Shown piece by piece: positions 19,201 through 26,904 of a stretch of 36,627 nt of DNA. Source of the DNA: Tannerella sp. (lineage in GTDB: Bacteria > Bacteroidota > Bacteroidia > Bacteroidales > Tannerellaceae). The notes under the pieces were generated by a model. That model searched no databases and was not told the DNA's origin. It worked only from the letters and a program-made list of their open reading frames with translations. The position numbers and the translations under genes were made by a program. The stretch is from assembly GCA_031272455.1 (NCBI GenBank), contig JAISTS010000040.1:1-36627 (forward strand). The letters are read 5' to 3'. Numbering within the stretch: position 1 is the stretch's first letter; the number at the start of each line of letters is the position of its first letter.

Positions 19201-20084
19201 ATGCACGTATCGACCGTAACGCCAAACTGAAATTCTCCGTTGGCGCTACTACGGGCGAATATGCCTATCCCAATCCACACTATCCGTCCGATAAACTGGG
19301 TCTCTATGCCGATGCTATCGACGTTGACTCACTGACGGTGTATGACGAGATACTGCTCGACATCATTGTGCGTCCCGAAGGACTGCCGCGAGACATTGCA
19401 GGAGGCGGCTCTGCTTGCTATCCGCTGATACATTACAACTCGGTAACTCCGGGCGCGCTCAATCATATAAAGCTCAAAAAAGACCGTCTGACCTCTAATG
19501 ACCATCCGTCAATCGGCGAGACGTACTATCTCTCGTTGCAGTACGACACGGAATGTCATGTTGTAAATCTCTGTATCACAACGACTGTTTTGCCTGTTAT
19601 CCAGCGTGAAATACTTCTTACGGATAATGTCAACGTGCGCACCGTGCCGTCAGCCGGAATGTATCGTATCCCGTCGGATGGAGTGTTTGTGTTCTTCGCT
19701 TCATTCACGACGCGCGATCCGCTGACAGTCAGGACAAACCGTATCATCAACGGCGTTCAGGAGGTTGTGCAGGGCGAACTCGGCAAGCTGCGCGACGGGG
19801 TTTACACCTATACGATTAAGGGCATTACCTCGCCGCTTACTATCAGTTTCGGATCCGAATATTATTCCGGCAATGTGTCGATCGACGGCGCTGCGGTATG
19901 GGCATATAACGACATTATTTTTATCCGCGTCGAGCGCGATGATACTGCGAAAATCTATTCTATAGCGGGGCAGCTTGTCCGACTCGCCGACATCAAGACG
20001 GGCACAACGGAACTGAGGCTGCCGAGCGGGGTATATGTCGTAACGCTTAACAGCGGAGAGCGGTATAAGGTAGTGGTTAAGTGA
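16287..20084 (+). CDS. Large T9SS surface protein, short paralogue
   Basis: The 1265-residue protein has a signal peptide (MKRRFTIYAIASAVALLGG, probably cleaved near VAGQ). A long region of irregular beta repeats follows, rich in Gly, Asn, Ser and Thr, with segments such as HYSLMNDGNFDA and GSVFIAADNNIKLQYG that suggest a beta-solenoid. The C-terminus is a T9SS type A sorting domain (AKIYSIAGQLVRL, then GVYVVTLNSGERYKVVVK). It is therefore expected on the cell surface. It is homologous along its whole length to the protein at 29125-35163, which carries about 725 extra residues in the middle. The shared 650-residue C-terminal part is the best conserved. No enzymatic domain is visible; adhesin or surface-layer roles are possible. 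It converges with mutS, with only 2 bases between the stop codons. Confidence 0.85.
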   Translation: MKRRFTIYAIASAVALLGGENRVAGQVLQQFDNNAGMPPYTSSVSNNGQFDTKYTIANGTVVLNNNFGPGESGTITPGTGASQNSGYHSATGSAYYNPFAVGNGVITVGGTTNVVENVSNVSQVGSSQSFHIGSNESPASRIWDSVNNVYDCDSTIYYGSVIDAPEAPAVPDGTGLSTISSSNTPTAYTKATTITVDGRSKTSKAPWQFQQFYFLNNPWYYNSYILKDANATIPRVYYYEQFVNGAWTYTPVTQHIIKTVSYTGCTVLGGYVEGKIVLEAGSHIRLDATANSGVSIGAGSHSDSKATLTLPATHYSLMNDGNFDAASIIAGKGGQIDNLSPLGVNAVIGIKGNYISGATSISTNQAGGTILLGENTAGQDKIKIAQTTGAATVVKDLLYTDSVYTLTGYRKGVANVGNYGNNNLVITGAATMFSNVGSAGLQIYARNCDNCLDIIFQTSSPIININSAGGFVNDASRHLIYDVKSAFNSTASGHTTLRAGGVKFNAAHSYSATSTGDYWVHAVGMDKYNGLPYCGDGDILMNAETTISSASSGNILFKAKNNVHLQDIQYIARRNAGSVFIAADNNIKLQYGSSFHCDADTSENKARDLVLNFDVDAEGVSITSGGFAAVASDLIDVYKNMIFYGGKGKGMSTVPTYGNLRGANVSGYGLYFLTQANKQNDTARLTFHADARVYTQNQRTLIASPTFETYGNLDLNTYLDRGSRTAITVRTDSLIMHDSLIIDGVKTTFEPWSDMPRNMPVFKLGHQRFTPPFGTASTVAGNGGANCDNCYTSAKDEYGFGVGYPVDLDTIFVAFRNGASIPRLHTLVADHAKITFLTDKYDSPTVDAIFKADTFKIRNHVELFSTGSKQAYSGQLELVSEEQMALNNYTGIYTRHLHFEPVAPTCSEYSQSQLWTRINQMEVIPTTTLGGFGWLHASVNVQVGGNLFPGFASLGAEGNSYEQMPGVLKFEDARIDRNAKLKFSVGATTGEYAYPNPHYPSDKLGLYADAIDVDSLTVYDEILLDIIVRPEGLPRDIAGGGSACYPLIHYNSVTPGALNHIKLKKDRLTSNDHPSIGETYYLSLQYDTECHVVNLCITTTVLPVIQREILLTDNVNVRTVPSAGMYRIPSDGVFVFFASFTTRDPLTVRTNRIINGVQEVVQGELGKLRDGVYTYTIKGITSPLTISFGSEYYSGNVSIDGAAVWAYNDIIFIRVERDDTAKIYSIAGQLVRLADIKTGTTELRLPSGVYVVTLNSGERYKVVVK

Positions 20085-20086
20085 GA

Positions 20087-22693
20087 TTATCCCTTAACTA
20101 TCTTCTTGATTTCGTTGAGCTTATTCAGCGCATCAAGGGGTGTCAGGTTGTTGACGTCGAGGTCAAGTATCTCGTCGCGCACACGGCTCAAAACGGGGTC
20201 GTCCAACTGGAAAAAGCTAAGTTGAAAGCCTTCACCTGCTGAAGCTATCTCTTTGACAGGCTTGCTCTTAACTCCTTCGCGGCGATTGTCGCTTTCGAGC
20301 TGTTTCAGTATCTCGTCGGCGCGTTTTACTATGCTCTTTGGCATCCCTGCCATACGCGCCACGTGTATTCCAAAGCTGTGTTCGCTGCCTCCGGGCACGA
20401 GCTTGCGTATGAAAATCACTTTGTTATCAGCCTCGCGAACGGACACGTTGTAGTTGCGTACCCGTTTAAATGAACGTTCCATCTCGTTAAGTTCGTGATA
20501 ATGAGTGGCAAAAAGCGTACGTGCGGCGGCTGAAGGCTGCTCGTGGATATATTCGACGATAGCCCAGGCGATAGAAATGCCGTCGTAGGTGCTTGTGCCA
20601 CGTCCCAGCTCGTCGAAAAGGATCAGGCTGCGCGGTGAAACGTTGTTGAGGATGCCTGCCGCCTCGTTCATCTCAACCATAAATGTCGATTCGCCTGCAG
20701 AGATATTGTCCGACGCCCCTACGCGGGTGAAAATCTTGTCAACCAGACCGATACGTGCGCTTTCGGCAGGCACGAAACTGCCCGTTTGAGCCATCAGTGC
20801 GATGAGCGCCGTCTGACGCAGCAGAGCGGATTTACCTGCCATATTCGGACCCGTGATGATGAGTATCTGTTGCTGTTTGCAGTCGAGATAGACGTCGTTG
20901 GCGATATACGGGTCGTCGGGCGGAAGCCGGTTTTCGATGACGGGATGCCGTCCGCCCTTGATGTCAATCACATCGGAATCGTCAACGACAGGGCATACAT
21001 AACGGTTGATGAGAGCAGCTTTGGCAAACGACAGCAGGCAGTCGAGCTGCGCTATCAGATGAGCATCTTCCTGTACGGGCTTGACATACTGCATCATCTC
21101 TTCTACAAGGTCGTTATAAATGCTCGTTTCGAGGCTGAGGATCTGCTCTTCGGCGGAGAGAATTTTCTCTTCATACTCTTTCAGCTCAGGCGTGATATAG
21201 CGTTCAGCCTGCGTCAGCGTTTGTTTGCGTATCCAGTCGTTAGGTACTTTGTCCTTATGCGTGTTTCGCACTTCGATATAATAGCCGAAAACATTATTAT
21301 AAGAAATGCGGATAGGTATGCCTGCACGCGAACTTTCGCGCTCCTGTATCTCCATCAGGCGTGTACGTCCGTTTGCTGCAAGGTCGCGCAGACTGTCGAG
21401 GTCGTCATCGACGCCACTGTTGATGACGCTGCCCTTGCCCAGCGAGACGGGCGGGTCGTTTTTGATGACTTTGGCTATACGGCGACGCAGCTCGGTACAG
21501 GGATTAAGCCCCTTGCCGATGGTTTTCAGCTCAGGCTCGGCGCTGTCGATACACAGCTTGCGCAACGGCTCAATGGCGGTGAGCGACATCTTCAGCTGCA
21601 CCACTTCGCGCGGCTGTATGCGTCCGACCGATACCTTAGAGATCAGTCTTTCGAGGTCGCCAATGCCCTTTATGTAGCTGTCTATCTGCTCGTTAAAGTC
21701 GGGATAACGCAGAAAGCACGTTACGACCTGCTGCCTGCGGTGTATGGCTTTCAGATCCCTGAGCGGGAATAGCATCCAGCGTTTCAGCAGGCGCGCTCCC
21801 ATCGGCGACGAGGTCTTGTCGATGACCTCAACAAGCGTTTTACCGTCTTCGTTAAGCGGGCGGACAAGTTCGAGATTGCGTATGGTGAATTTGTCGAGAC
21901 GAACAAAATTCTCTTCGTCAATAAGTGATAATGAGGTGATATGCTGCACTTTAGTGTGCTGCGTCATATCCAAATATGTCAGTATGGCGCCCGATGCGAC
22001 AATTCCTTCGTGAAGGTCTGCCACTCCGAAGCCCTTGAGATTAGCCGTGTCGAAATGCCGTAAAAGCCGCTCAGTAGCTGTTTCGGGCGTGAAAGTCCAG
22101 TCTTCCATCTCGAAAATCGAAGCGCGGCAGGTGAAAATGGAATCAAACAGGCTGCGCTTATCCCGTCGGACGATTATCTCTTTGGGCATAAAATTGTTAA
22201 GCAGCTTGTCAACCTGATCTGCCGAGCCTTCGGAGGTCATAAATTCGCCTGTTGAGATGTCGAGAAATGCTATCCCGAAGATATTCTTGCCGAAATGCAC
22301 GGCGGCGAGGAAGTTGTTCTCGTTGTTGACAAGAATATTGTCGCTGACGGCAATGCCGGGCGTAACAAGCTCTGTTACACCGCGTTTGACTACCGTTTTA
22401 GCCATTTTAGGGTCTTCGAGCTGGTCGCAGATAGCTACACGTTTGCCCGCACGCACTAACTTGGGCAGGTAGGAGTCGAGCGCGTGATGAGGAAATCCCG
22501 CCATCTCGACGTCGAGAGCCGCGCCGTTCGAGCGTTTGGTCTGAACAATACCCAGTATAGCCGCGCCGACCACCGCGTCGCTGCCGTACATCTCATAGAA
22601 ATCACCCACCCGAAACAGCAGTATGGCGTCCGGATGTTTGTCTTTGATAGCATAATATTGCCGCATCAGCGGCGTATCGATTCTTTGTGACAC
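20087..22693 (-). CDS. mutS: DNA mismatch repair ATPase MutS
   Basis: The 868-residue product has the full MutS1 layout and a usual length. The N-terminal mismatch-recognition motif GDFYEMY (Phe32, Glu34) inserts into mispaired DNA. The ATPase has a Walker A motif, GPNMAGKS, at residues 615-622, followed by [11 protein letters not shown], the Walker B region [16 protein letters not shown] and the signature histidine segment LFATHYHEL. MutS binds mismatches in the cytoplasm and recruits MutL. The gene stands alone under its own promoter, and no mutL is in the window. No truncation or missing catalytic residue is seen. Confidence 0.98.
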   Translation of the reverse strand: MSQRIDTPLMRQYYAIKDKHPDAILLFRVGDFYEMYGSDAVVGAAILGIVQTKRSNGAALDVEMAGFPHHALDSYLPKLVRAGKRVAICDQLEDPKMAKTVVKRGVTELVTPGIAVSDNILVNNENNFLAAVHFGKNIFGIAFLDISTGEFMTSEGSADQVDKLLNNFMPKEIIVRRDKRSLFDSIFTCRASIFEMEDWTFTPETATERLLRHFDTANLKGFGVADLHEGIVASGAILTYLDMTQHTKVQHITSLSLIDEENFVRLDKFTIRNLELVRPLNEDGKTLVEVIDKTSSPMGARLLKRWMLFPLRDLKAIHRRQQVVTCFLRYPDFNEQIDSYIKGIGDLERLISKVSVGRIQPREVVQLKMSLTAIEPLRKLCIDSAEPELKTIGKGLNPCTELRRRIAKVIKNDPPVSLGKGSVINSGVDDDLDSLRDLAANGRTRLMEIQERESSRAGIPIRISYNNVFGYYIEVRNTHKDKVPNDWIRKQTLTQAERYITPELKEYEEKILSAEEQILSLETSIYNDLVEEMMQYVKPVQEDAHLIAQLDCLLSFAKAALINRYVCPVVDDSDVIDIKGGRHPVIENRLPPDDPYIANDVYLDCKQQQILIITGPNMAGKSALLRQTALIALMAQTGSFVPAESARIGLVDKIFTRVGASDNISAGESTFMVEMNEAAGILNNVSPRSLILFDELGRGTSTYDGISIAWAIVEYIHEQPSAAARTLFATHYHELNEMERSFKRVRNYNVSVREADNKVIFIRKLVPGGSEHSFGIHVARMAGMPKSIVKRADEILKQLESDNRREGVKSKPVKEIASAGEGFQLSFFQLDDPVLSRVRDEILDLDVNNLTPLDALNKLNEIKKIVKG

Positions 22694-22719
22694 TGAATTT
22701 TTTTATTATTGAAACACGG

Positions 22720-22727
22720 CAAAGTTA
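22720..22727 (-). promoter_or_regulatory. -7 element for mutS
   Basis: Minus-strand TAACTTTG matches TAnnTTTG, 26 bases before the mutS ATG at 22693. Confidence 0.55.
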
Positions 22728-22800
22728 TTATTTTGTTTTTAAAAATCAAAAAAAATAAGATTTTTAGAGCATATTTTGTGAAAAATCAAAAAAGATTTCG

Positions 22801-22808
22801 TAACTTCG
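22801..22808 (+). promoter_or_regulatory. Possible -7 element for the outer-membrane barrel operon
   Basis: TAACTTCG differs from TAnnTTTG at one position. It lies 63 bases before the ATG at 22872, in AT-rich DNA that repeats a short AAAAATCAAAAAA block (22741 and about 22780). Confidence 0.35.
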
Positions 22809-22871
22809 CAAAACTTACTGATAGGGACGACGATTTGTTTAAGTTACAGTAAACTAACTAATTATCTGCTT

Positions 22872-23684
22872 ATGAACAGATGGAAGGGGTTATTAATTTG
22901 TTTTTTGTCGGTTTGCAGCGCGGTATCGGCGACCGACAATCTCCGTCTGCCCGACATCCGAACTCTGGGTATGGGCGGCAACGGAGGCGCACATTCTGCG
23001 TTTTTCAATCCGGCGCTGCTTGGCGTGCAGACATCGAAATCGTTTCGCGCCGACTATTACAATCGCTACAGAATCAAGGAATTAGCTACTCTGAGTGCGG
23101 GTTTATGCCTGCCCAATCAGCTGTTACCCATCGGATTGCATATCGCGTCGTTTGGCTACGACGAATATCGCGAGAGCTTGTTCCGTCTGTCGGCAGGCAA
23201 GCAGTTGAGCGACAACTGGTCGCTGGGTATCGGCGTTCAGTACGCCCTGCTGCAATCCGAAATGTTCGAGTCCGACGCTGCGCGTATCTCCGCAGACCTC
23301 GGCATTGTGTATCAGGCTTCCGACAATCTCAGCGTCGGGCTGTCGGCAATCAATTTCCCGTCCGTTACGCTGAACGACGAATACGTTGACGCCGAGCGGC
23401 TCGGCACATATTTAGCTGAGCTGAATGTCAATTGGTATATCGTTGACAATGTGCTGCTTACCGGCGGTTTGGCAAACAGCAAAGACACGCCGTTCTCGGC
23501 TTCGGCGGGAATGGAATATCTGCCGCTCGACGAGTTCACCCTCAGGGCGGGCATCAGAACTGCGCCCCTGCGACCATCGCTCGGAGCAGGCTACACTTTC
23601 AGCGGCATAACTGTCGATGTGGCAATGGTTTATCATCCCGTTCTCGGCGTCAGCCTCGGATTGGGACTGTCGTATTCGTTTTAA
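22872..23684 (+). CDS. PorV/FadL-like outer-membrane beta-barrel protein
   Basis: The 270-residue protein has a signal peptide ending near VSAT. It then shows the GMGGNGGAHSAFFNPALLG pattern (residues 34-52), common in FadL/PorV/UPF0164-type barrels, where the NPA segment follows the N-terminal hatch-like region. The rest is alternating amphipathic strands (GLHIASFGYDE, NWSLGIGVQYALL, NLSVGLSAINFP) ending in LGLGLSYSF with a terminal Phe, the usual outer-membrane insertion signal. It is shorter than PorV or PorQ of the type IX secretion system (roughly 340-400 residues), so I do not assign either name. The barrel protein with a helix-hairpin-helix domain starts 17 bases downstream, so the two are very probably co-transcribed and may work together at the outer membrane. 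Confidence 0.75.
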   Translation: MNRWKGLLICFLSVCSAVSATDNLRLPDIRTLGMGGNGGAHSAFFNPALLGVQTSKSFRADYYNRYRIKELATLSAGLCLPNQLLPIGLHIASFGYDEYRESLFRLSAGKQLSDNWSLGIGVQYALLQSEMFESDAARISADLGIVYQASDNLSVGLSAINFPSVTLNDEYVDAERLGTYLAELNVNWYIVDNVLLTGGLANSKDTPFSASAGMEYLPLDEFTLRAGIRTAPLRPSLGAGYTFSGITVDVAMVYHPVLGVSLGLGLSYSF

Positions 23685-23701
23685 ACTGTCACGTAAACGC
23701 T

Positions 23702-25747
23702 ATGAAAAGATTGTTGATAACCCTGTTAATAACTCTGTCAGTATCCTGTTATTTTGCTTATTCACAGGATAATACAGCTGTTGAAAAGTGGAAGGAATAT
23801 ATCGATGAGCTTGCCGAGACTACCGAAGACGACGAGCAGATTGAATTGCTTTACACCGAGCTGTCGTACCTGTCGGAACATCCGCTTAACCTGAACGAAG
23901 TTACGGCTGAAACGCTGAAGAGGCTGCCATTTCTGTCTGATAATCAGATAGATGACATTGTGGCATACAGGACGCGCTACGGCAATATGGCGTCGGTCTA
24001 TGAGCTGAAAAACATTGAGTCGCTCGACTGGGAAACCATCGAGCTGCTGTCGTCGTTCGTCTATGCCGATGCGACGGTCAGAGCCAAACGCGAGCTGAGC
24101 CTGAAAAACCTGAAATACGGCTCCAGCGAATTTGTGCTGCGCTACGACCGCACTTTTCCTTTGAAGAACGGCTATAAACCGCTTTCCGACAGCGCTTTGC
24201 AGCAGTCGCCCAACAGCCGCTATCTCGGACATCCGTACTACAATGCTATTCGCTATTCGTATTCGTTCGACGACCGTCTGCAAGCCGGTTTGGTGATGGA
24301 AACCGACGCTGGCGAGCCGTTTCTGAACAGCCGTCGAAAAGGCTACGACTACTATTCCGCTCACATCGTGCTGCGCAATACCGGCATATTAAAAACCTTG
24401 GCGTTAGGCGATTACAAGGCGTCGTTCGGGCAGGGCTTGGCGTTGAGCCAGGATTTCAGCCCGAGTATGAGTATCATCTATTCGCAAGCCGAGCGGCGTA
24501 ACAACGGCTTCCGACGCCATTATTCGACGAGCGAAACGGGATATTTTCGCGGAGCGGCGGCAACCGTCGAGCTTAAATCATTAGACATCAGCCTGTTCGC
24601 CTCAATGCGCAAGGAAGACGGCACTGTGGCAGATGGCGAAATCAGCTCGTTCAAAACCGACGGTCTGCATCGCCGCGAGACCGAATGGGAAAAGCGCAAC
24701 ACGATTACAACCCACGTTTACGGAGGCAATATTCGCTTTGAATCCGAATATTTCAGCATCGGGGCGACGGCGCTGACTTACGATTTCGGCGGATTGTCGG
24801 TCAATCCGACGCCACATCCGTATAACCTGTTCTATTTCAGAGGAAAACGTAACACCAACGGCAGCATAGATTACTACTACCGTCACAGGAAATTCCGTAT
24901 TTTCGGCGAGACGGCTATCTCGCAAAACGGCGCTTTAGCCACTCTCGACGCTTTCCGCTGGACGCCGACCTCGTATCTGTCGGGGCTGATACTGTTTCGT
25001 TCCTACGCTCGCGACTATCAGGCGTACTATGGCAAGGCTTTTGCGCAAAACAGCACCGTGCAAAACGAGCAGGGCTTGTATATGGGGCTGCAATTCAACC
25101 CGATAGCGCATTGGAAGCTGTCGGGCTATGCCGATTTTTACCGTTTCCCGTGGCTGAAATATGAGGTGGATGCACCTTCGGAAGGGCAGGAATATATGCT
25201 TCAGGCTGACTATACGTCGGGAGGCAAGTATGCCGCTTACCTGCGCTATCGCTATCGTGCCAAGGAATCGAACCGTACCATTGGCAGCGAAAACGAGACT
25301 TTGCCGTATTATCAGCATCGCTGGCGCTGGCAGTTTGTCTTCACTCCGCACACCGAGCTGTCGTCGAAAACAGCAATAGACGTATCGCTCTATGACGAAG
25401 AACAAGGCTCGACAAGTCGCGGCTATGCCCTTTCGCAAAGCGTTTCGTGGAAAGGCAACCGCCTGCAAGCCGACATCTTCGCCGCATATTTCAATACCGA
25501 CGACTACGACAGCCGCATCAGCTCGTACGAGAAGAAGCTGCTCTACGTCTATAATTCGACTTTCCTCTACGGCAAAGGCGTCCGCTGCTCAGCCGTCGTG
25601 CGCTATTTCATACTGAAACGCTTGGCTCTCTCGGCAAAAGTGGGATGGACACACTATACCGACCGCGATACCATCGGCAGCGATTTAGAAATGATCGAGG
25701 GCAGCAACCGTACCGACCTCGATCTGATGTTACGGTGGACATTCTGA
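23702..25747 (+). CDS. Helix-hairpin-helix domain protein with a C-terminal outer-membrane barrel
   Basis: The 681-residue protein has a signal peptide (MKRLLITLLITLSVSCYFAYS). Residues about 62-120 hold ComEA-like helix-hairpin-helix units (LNLNEVTAETLKRLPFLSD, then IVAYRTRYGNMASVYEL). From about residue 140 to the end the protein is a series of amphipathic beta strands rich in Tyr and Arg, ending LMLRWTF with a C-terminal Phe, as expected for an outer-membrane barrel. ComEA-type domains bind DNA during uptake, so a periplasmic domain tethered to a barrel could handle DNA; some such domains may instead bind other ligands. This two-part architecture is widespread in Bacteroidota but uncharacterised as far as I know. 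It follows the FadL-like barrel gene by 17 bases. The name ComEA is not transferred. Confidence 0.8.
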   Translation: MKRLLITLLITLSVSCYFAYSQDNTAVEKWKEYIDELAETTEDDEQIELLYTELSYLSEHPLNLNEVTAETLKRLPFLSDNQIDDIVAYRTRYGNMASVYELKNIESLDWETIELLSSFVYADATVRAKRELSLKNLKYGSSEFVLRYDRTFPLKNGYKPLSDSALQQSPNSRYLGHPYYNAIRYSYSFDDRLQAGLVMETDAGEPFLNSRRKGYDYYSAHIVLRNTGILKTLALGDYKASFGQGLALSQDFSPSMSIIYSQAERRNNGFRRHYSTSETGYFRGAAATVELKSLDISLFASMRKEDGTVADGEISSFKTDGLHRRETEWEKRNTITTHVYGGNIRFESEYFSIGATALTYDFGGLSVNPTPHPYNLFYFRGKRNTNGSIDYYYRHRKFRIFGETAISQNGALATLDAFRWTPTSYLSGLILFRSYARDYQAYYGKAFAQNSTVQNEQGLYMGLQFNPIAHWKLSGYADFYRFPWLKYEVDAPSEGQEYMLQADYTSGGKYAAYLRYRYRAKESNRTIGSENETLPYYQHRWRWQFVFTPHTELSSKTAIDVSLYDEEQGSTSRGYALSQSVSWKGNRLQADIFAAYFNTDDYDSRISSYEKKLLYVYNSTFLYGKGVRCSAVVRYFILKRLALSAKVGWTHYTDRDTIGSDLEMIEGSNRTDLDLMLRWTF

Positions 25748-25752
25748 GGCGC

Positions 25753-26085
25753 TTACGCCGTCGTGTCTTCGACAGTAGCGTCGGGAGCGTTCTTCTTTAC
25801 CGACTCGATCCCGTTGTTGCAGGAAGCCAAAGTCTCGTAAACTTCGCTCACGCCAATGATCTGACCGTTCGACGCTTTCAAAACGAAATGCGGTTTCCCG
25901 CTTTTGCCTGTTATCGTCTCGAAATGCTTGTCAACTGCAGCGTTTTTCTTGACCGACTCTACTCCGTTGAGGCAGGCAGCTTTGGTCGTATAACCTTCGC
26001 TGGTTAAAATCACCTGACCGTTCGATGCTTTCAAATCGAACTGAAACTCACCGTTTTTACGTGTTTTTACTACAAATTTTCCCAT
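25753..26085 (-). CDS. DUF1508 / YegP-like protein with two tandem repeats
   Basis: The 110-residue protein holds two copies of the DUF1508 (UPF0339, YegP) unit: residues about 1-50 (GEFQFDLKASNGQVILTSEGY) and about 52-103 (PHFVLKASNGQIIGVSEVYE). Each ends in an NGIESVKKNA-like helix. The domain is small, alpha/beta and cytoplasmic; there is no signal peptide. Its function is unknown, although E. coli YegP-like proteins are abundant in stationary phase. The C-terminal tail (DATVEDTTA) is acidic and unstructured. It converges with the barrel gene, with 5 bases between stop codons, and has its own promoter, so it is probably monocistronic. Confidence 0.9.
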   Translation of the reverse strand: MGKFVVKTRKNGEFQFDLKASNGQVILTSEGYTTKAACLNGVESVKKNAAVDKHFETITGKSGKPHFVLKASNGQIIGVSEVYETLASCNNGIESVKKNAPDATVEDTTA

Positions 26086-26119
26086 AGAAATACTGTTTAA
26101 ATTTTTTGTTATCCGATTG

Positions 26120-26127
26120 CAAATATA
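26120..26127 (-). promoter_or_regulatory. -7 element for the DUF1508 gene
   Basis: Minus-strand TATATTTG matches TAnnTTTG, 34 bases before the ATG at 26085. It lies in the gap downstream of the MurU-like gene. Confidence 0.55.
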
Positions 26128-26166
26128 AAGATTATTCTTATAGCAGCATAATTTTTTGAAAAAAAT

Positions 26167-26904
26167 CTAAAAAATATTTTTTAACCGTTTTTCTGCTTCG
26201 GCGAGGGTGGTGTGATTGCCGACGTCGATAATTTCCAGCTCGTCGGTTGTAAAAGCGCGTATGACATTTTTTGCGCAGACAGACAGGTAAAAGTCTATTA
26301 TCGAGAACTTTCCTGTCCATTCGTCCATCACGTGGAAGATAGCAGGCGAGATGACGTGCACGCCGCCAAAAGCATATTCGACATAGCGCGCGGGGTCAAA
26401 TTCGGGATAAAACGACTTGACTTCGCCCGTTTCGCGGTTGCGCCATCCGCACAGCCGGTTGTCCTTGTCGAACAGCAGCTGTCGAGCCGACTGGCGGGCG
26501 TTGACCAACAGCGTAGCCATAGCTCCCGCAGCCGTATGGTCGTCGTAAAGCGCTCGCAGATTGGCGTTTGTGAAGATATCGACATTGTGTACGAGAAAAG
26601 GCTCGTCGCCGTCGAGGAATACGCGGGCGTTTTTGATGCCGCCGCCGGTGTCGAGCAGGTAATCGCTTTCGTCAGAGATGGTTATCTCGATCCCGAAATT
26701 TCCGTTTGCATCCAGAAAATCGCGTATCCTGTCGCCAAGATGATGGATATTGATGACGATGCGGTCGAAGCCGGCGTCGCGCAGTCGCAGCAGTGTATGT
26801 TCGAGCAGCGTTTTACCGCCGACCGTTACGAGCGCTTTGGGCGTGGTGTCGGTAAGCGGTTTCAGGCGCGAGCCAAGTCCGGCTGCCAGTATCATTGCTT
26901 TCAT
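26167..26904 (-). CDS. MurU-like sugar-1-phosphate nucleotidyltransferase
   Basis: From the Met at 26904 the protein has 245 residues. The upstream frame to 27036 has no family similarity, and this ATG overlaps the stop of the kinase gene (ATGA, 26901-26904), so this start is preferred. Residues 1-25 are the classic nucleotide-binding start MILAAGLGSRLKPLTDTTPK. Later come DTGGGIKNA, FLVHNVDIF (the metal-binding aspartate region) and a C-terminal segment typical of NDP-sugar pyrophosphorylases. MurU-type enzymes make UDP-MurNAc from MurNAc-1-phosphate and UTP. A kinase of the AmgK type directly upstream supports that reading over glucose- or mannose-1-phosphate use, but substrate specificity cannot be proved from sequence. 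It is cytoplasmic and translationally coupled. Confidence 0.8.
   Translation of the reverse strand: MKAMILAAGLGSRLKPLTDTTPKALVTVGGKTLLEHTLLRLRDAGFDRIVINIHHLGDRIRDFLDANGNFGIEITISDESDYLLDTGGGIKNARVFLDGDEPFLVHNVDIFTNANLRALYDDHTAAGAMATLLVNARQSARQLLFDKDNRLCGWRNRETGEVKSFYPEFDPARYVEYAFGGVHVISPAIFHVMDEWTGKFSIIDFYLSVCAKNVIRAFTTDELEIIDVGNHTTLAEAEKRLKNIF

Noticed and set aside
22872..23684. Naming the barrel protein PorV or PorQ because the window holds T9SS substrates
   Set aside because: At 270 residues it is clearly shorter than either. The NPA-type pattern is shared by many barrels, and its partner is a helix-hairpin-helix protein, not a secretion component.
26086..26166. AT-rich palindromic stretch after the MurU-like gene as a terminator
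   Set aside because: It contains only A/T pairing (AAAAAATATTTTTT) without a GC stem, so termination cannot be claimed with confidence.
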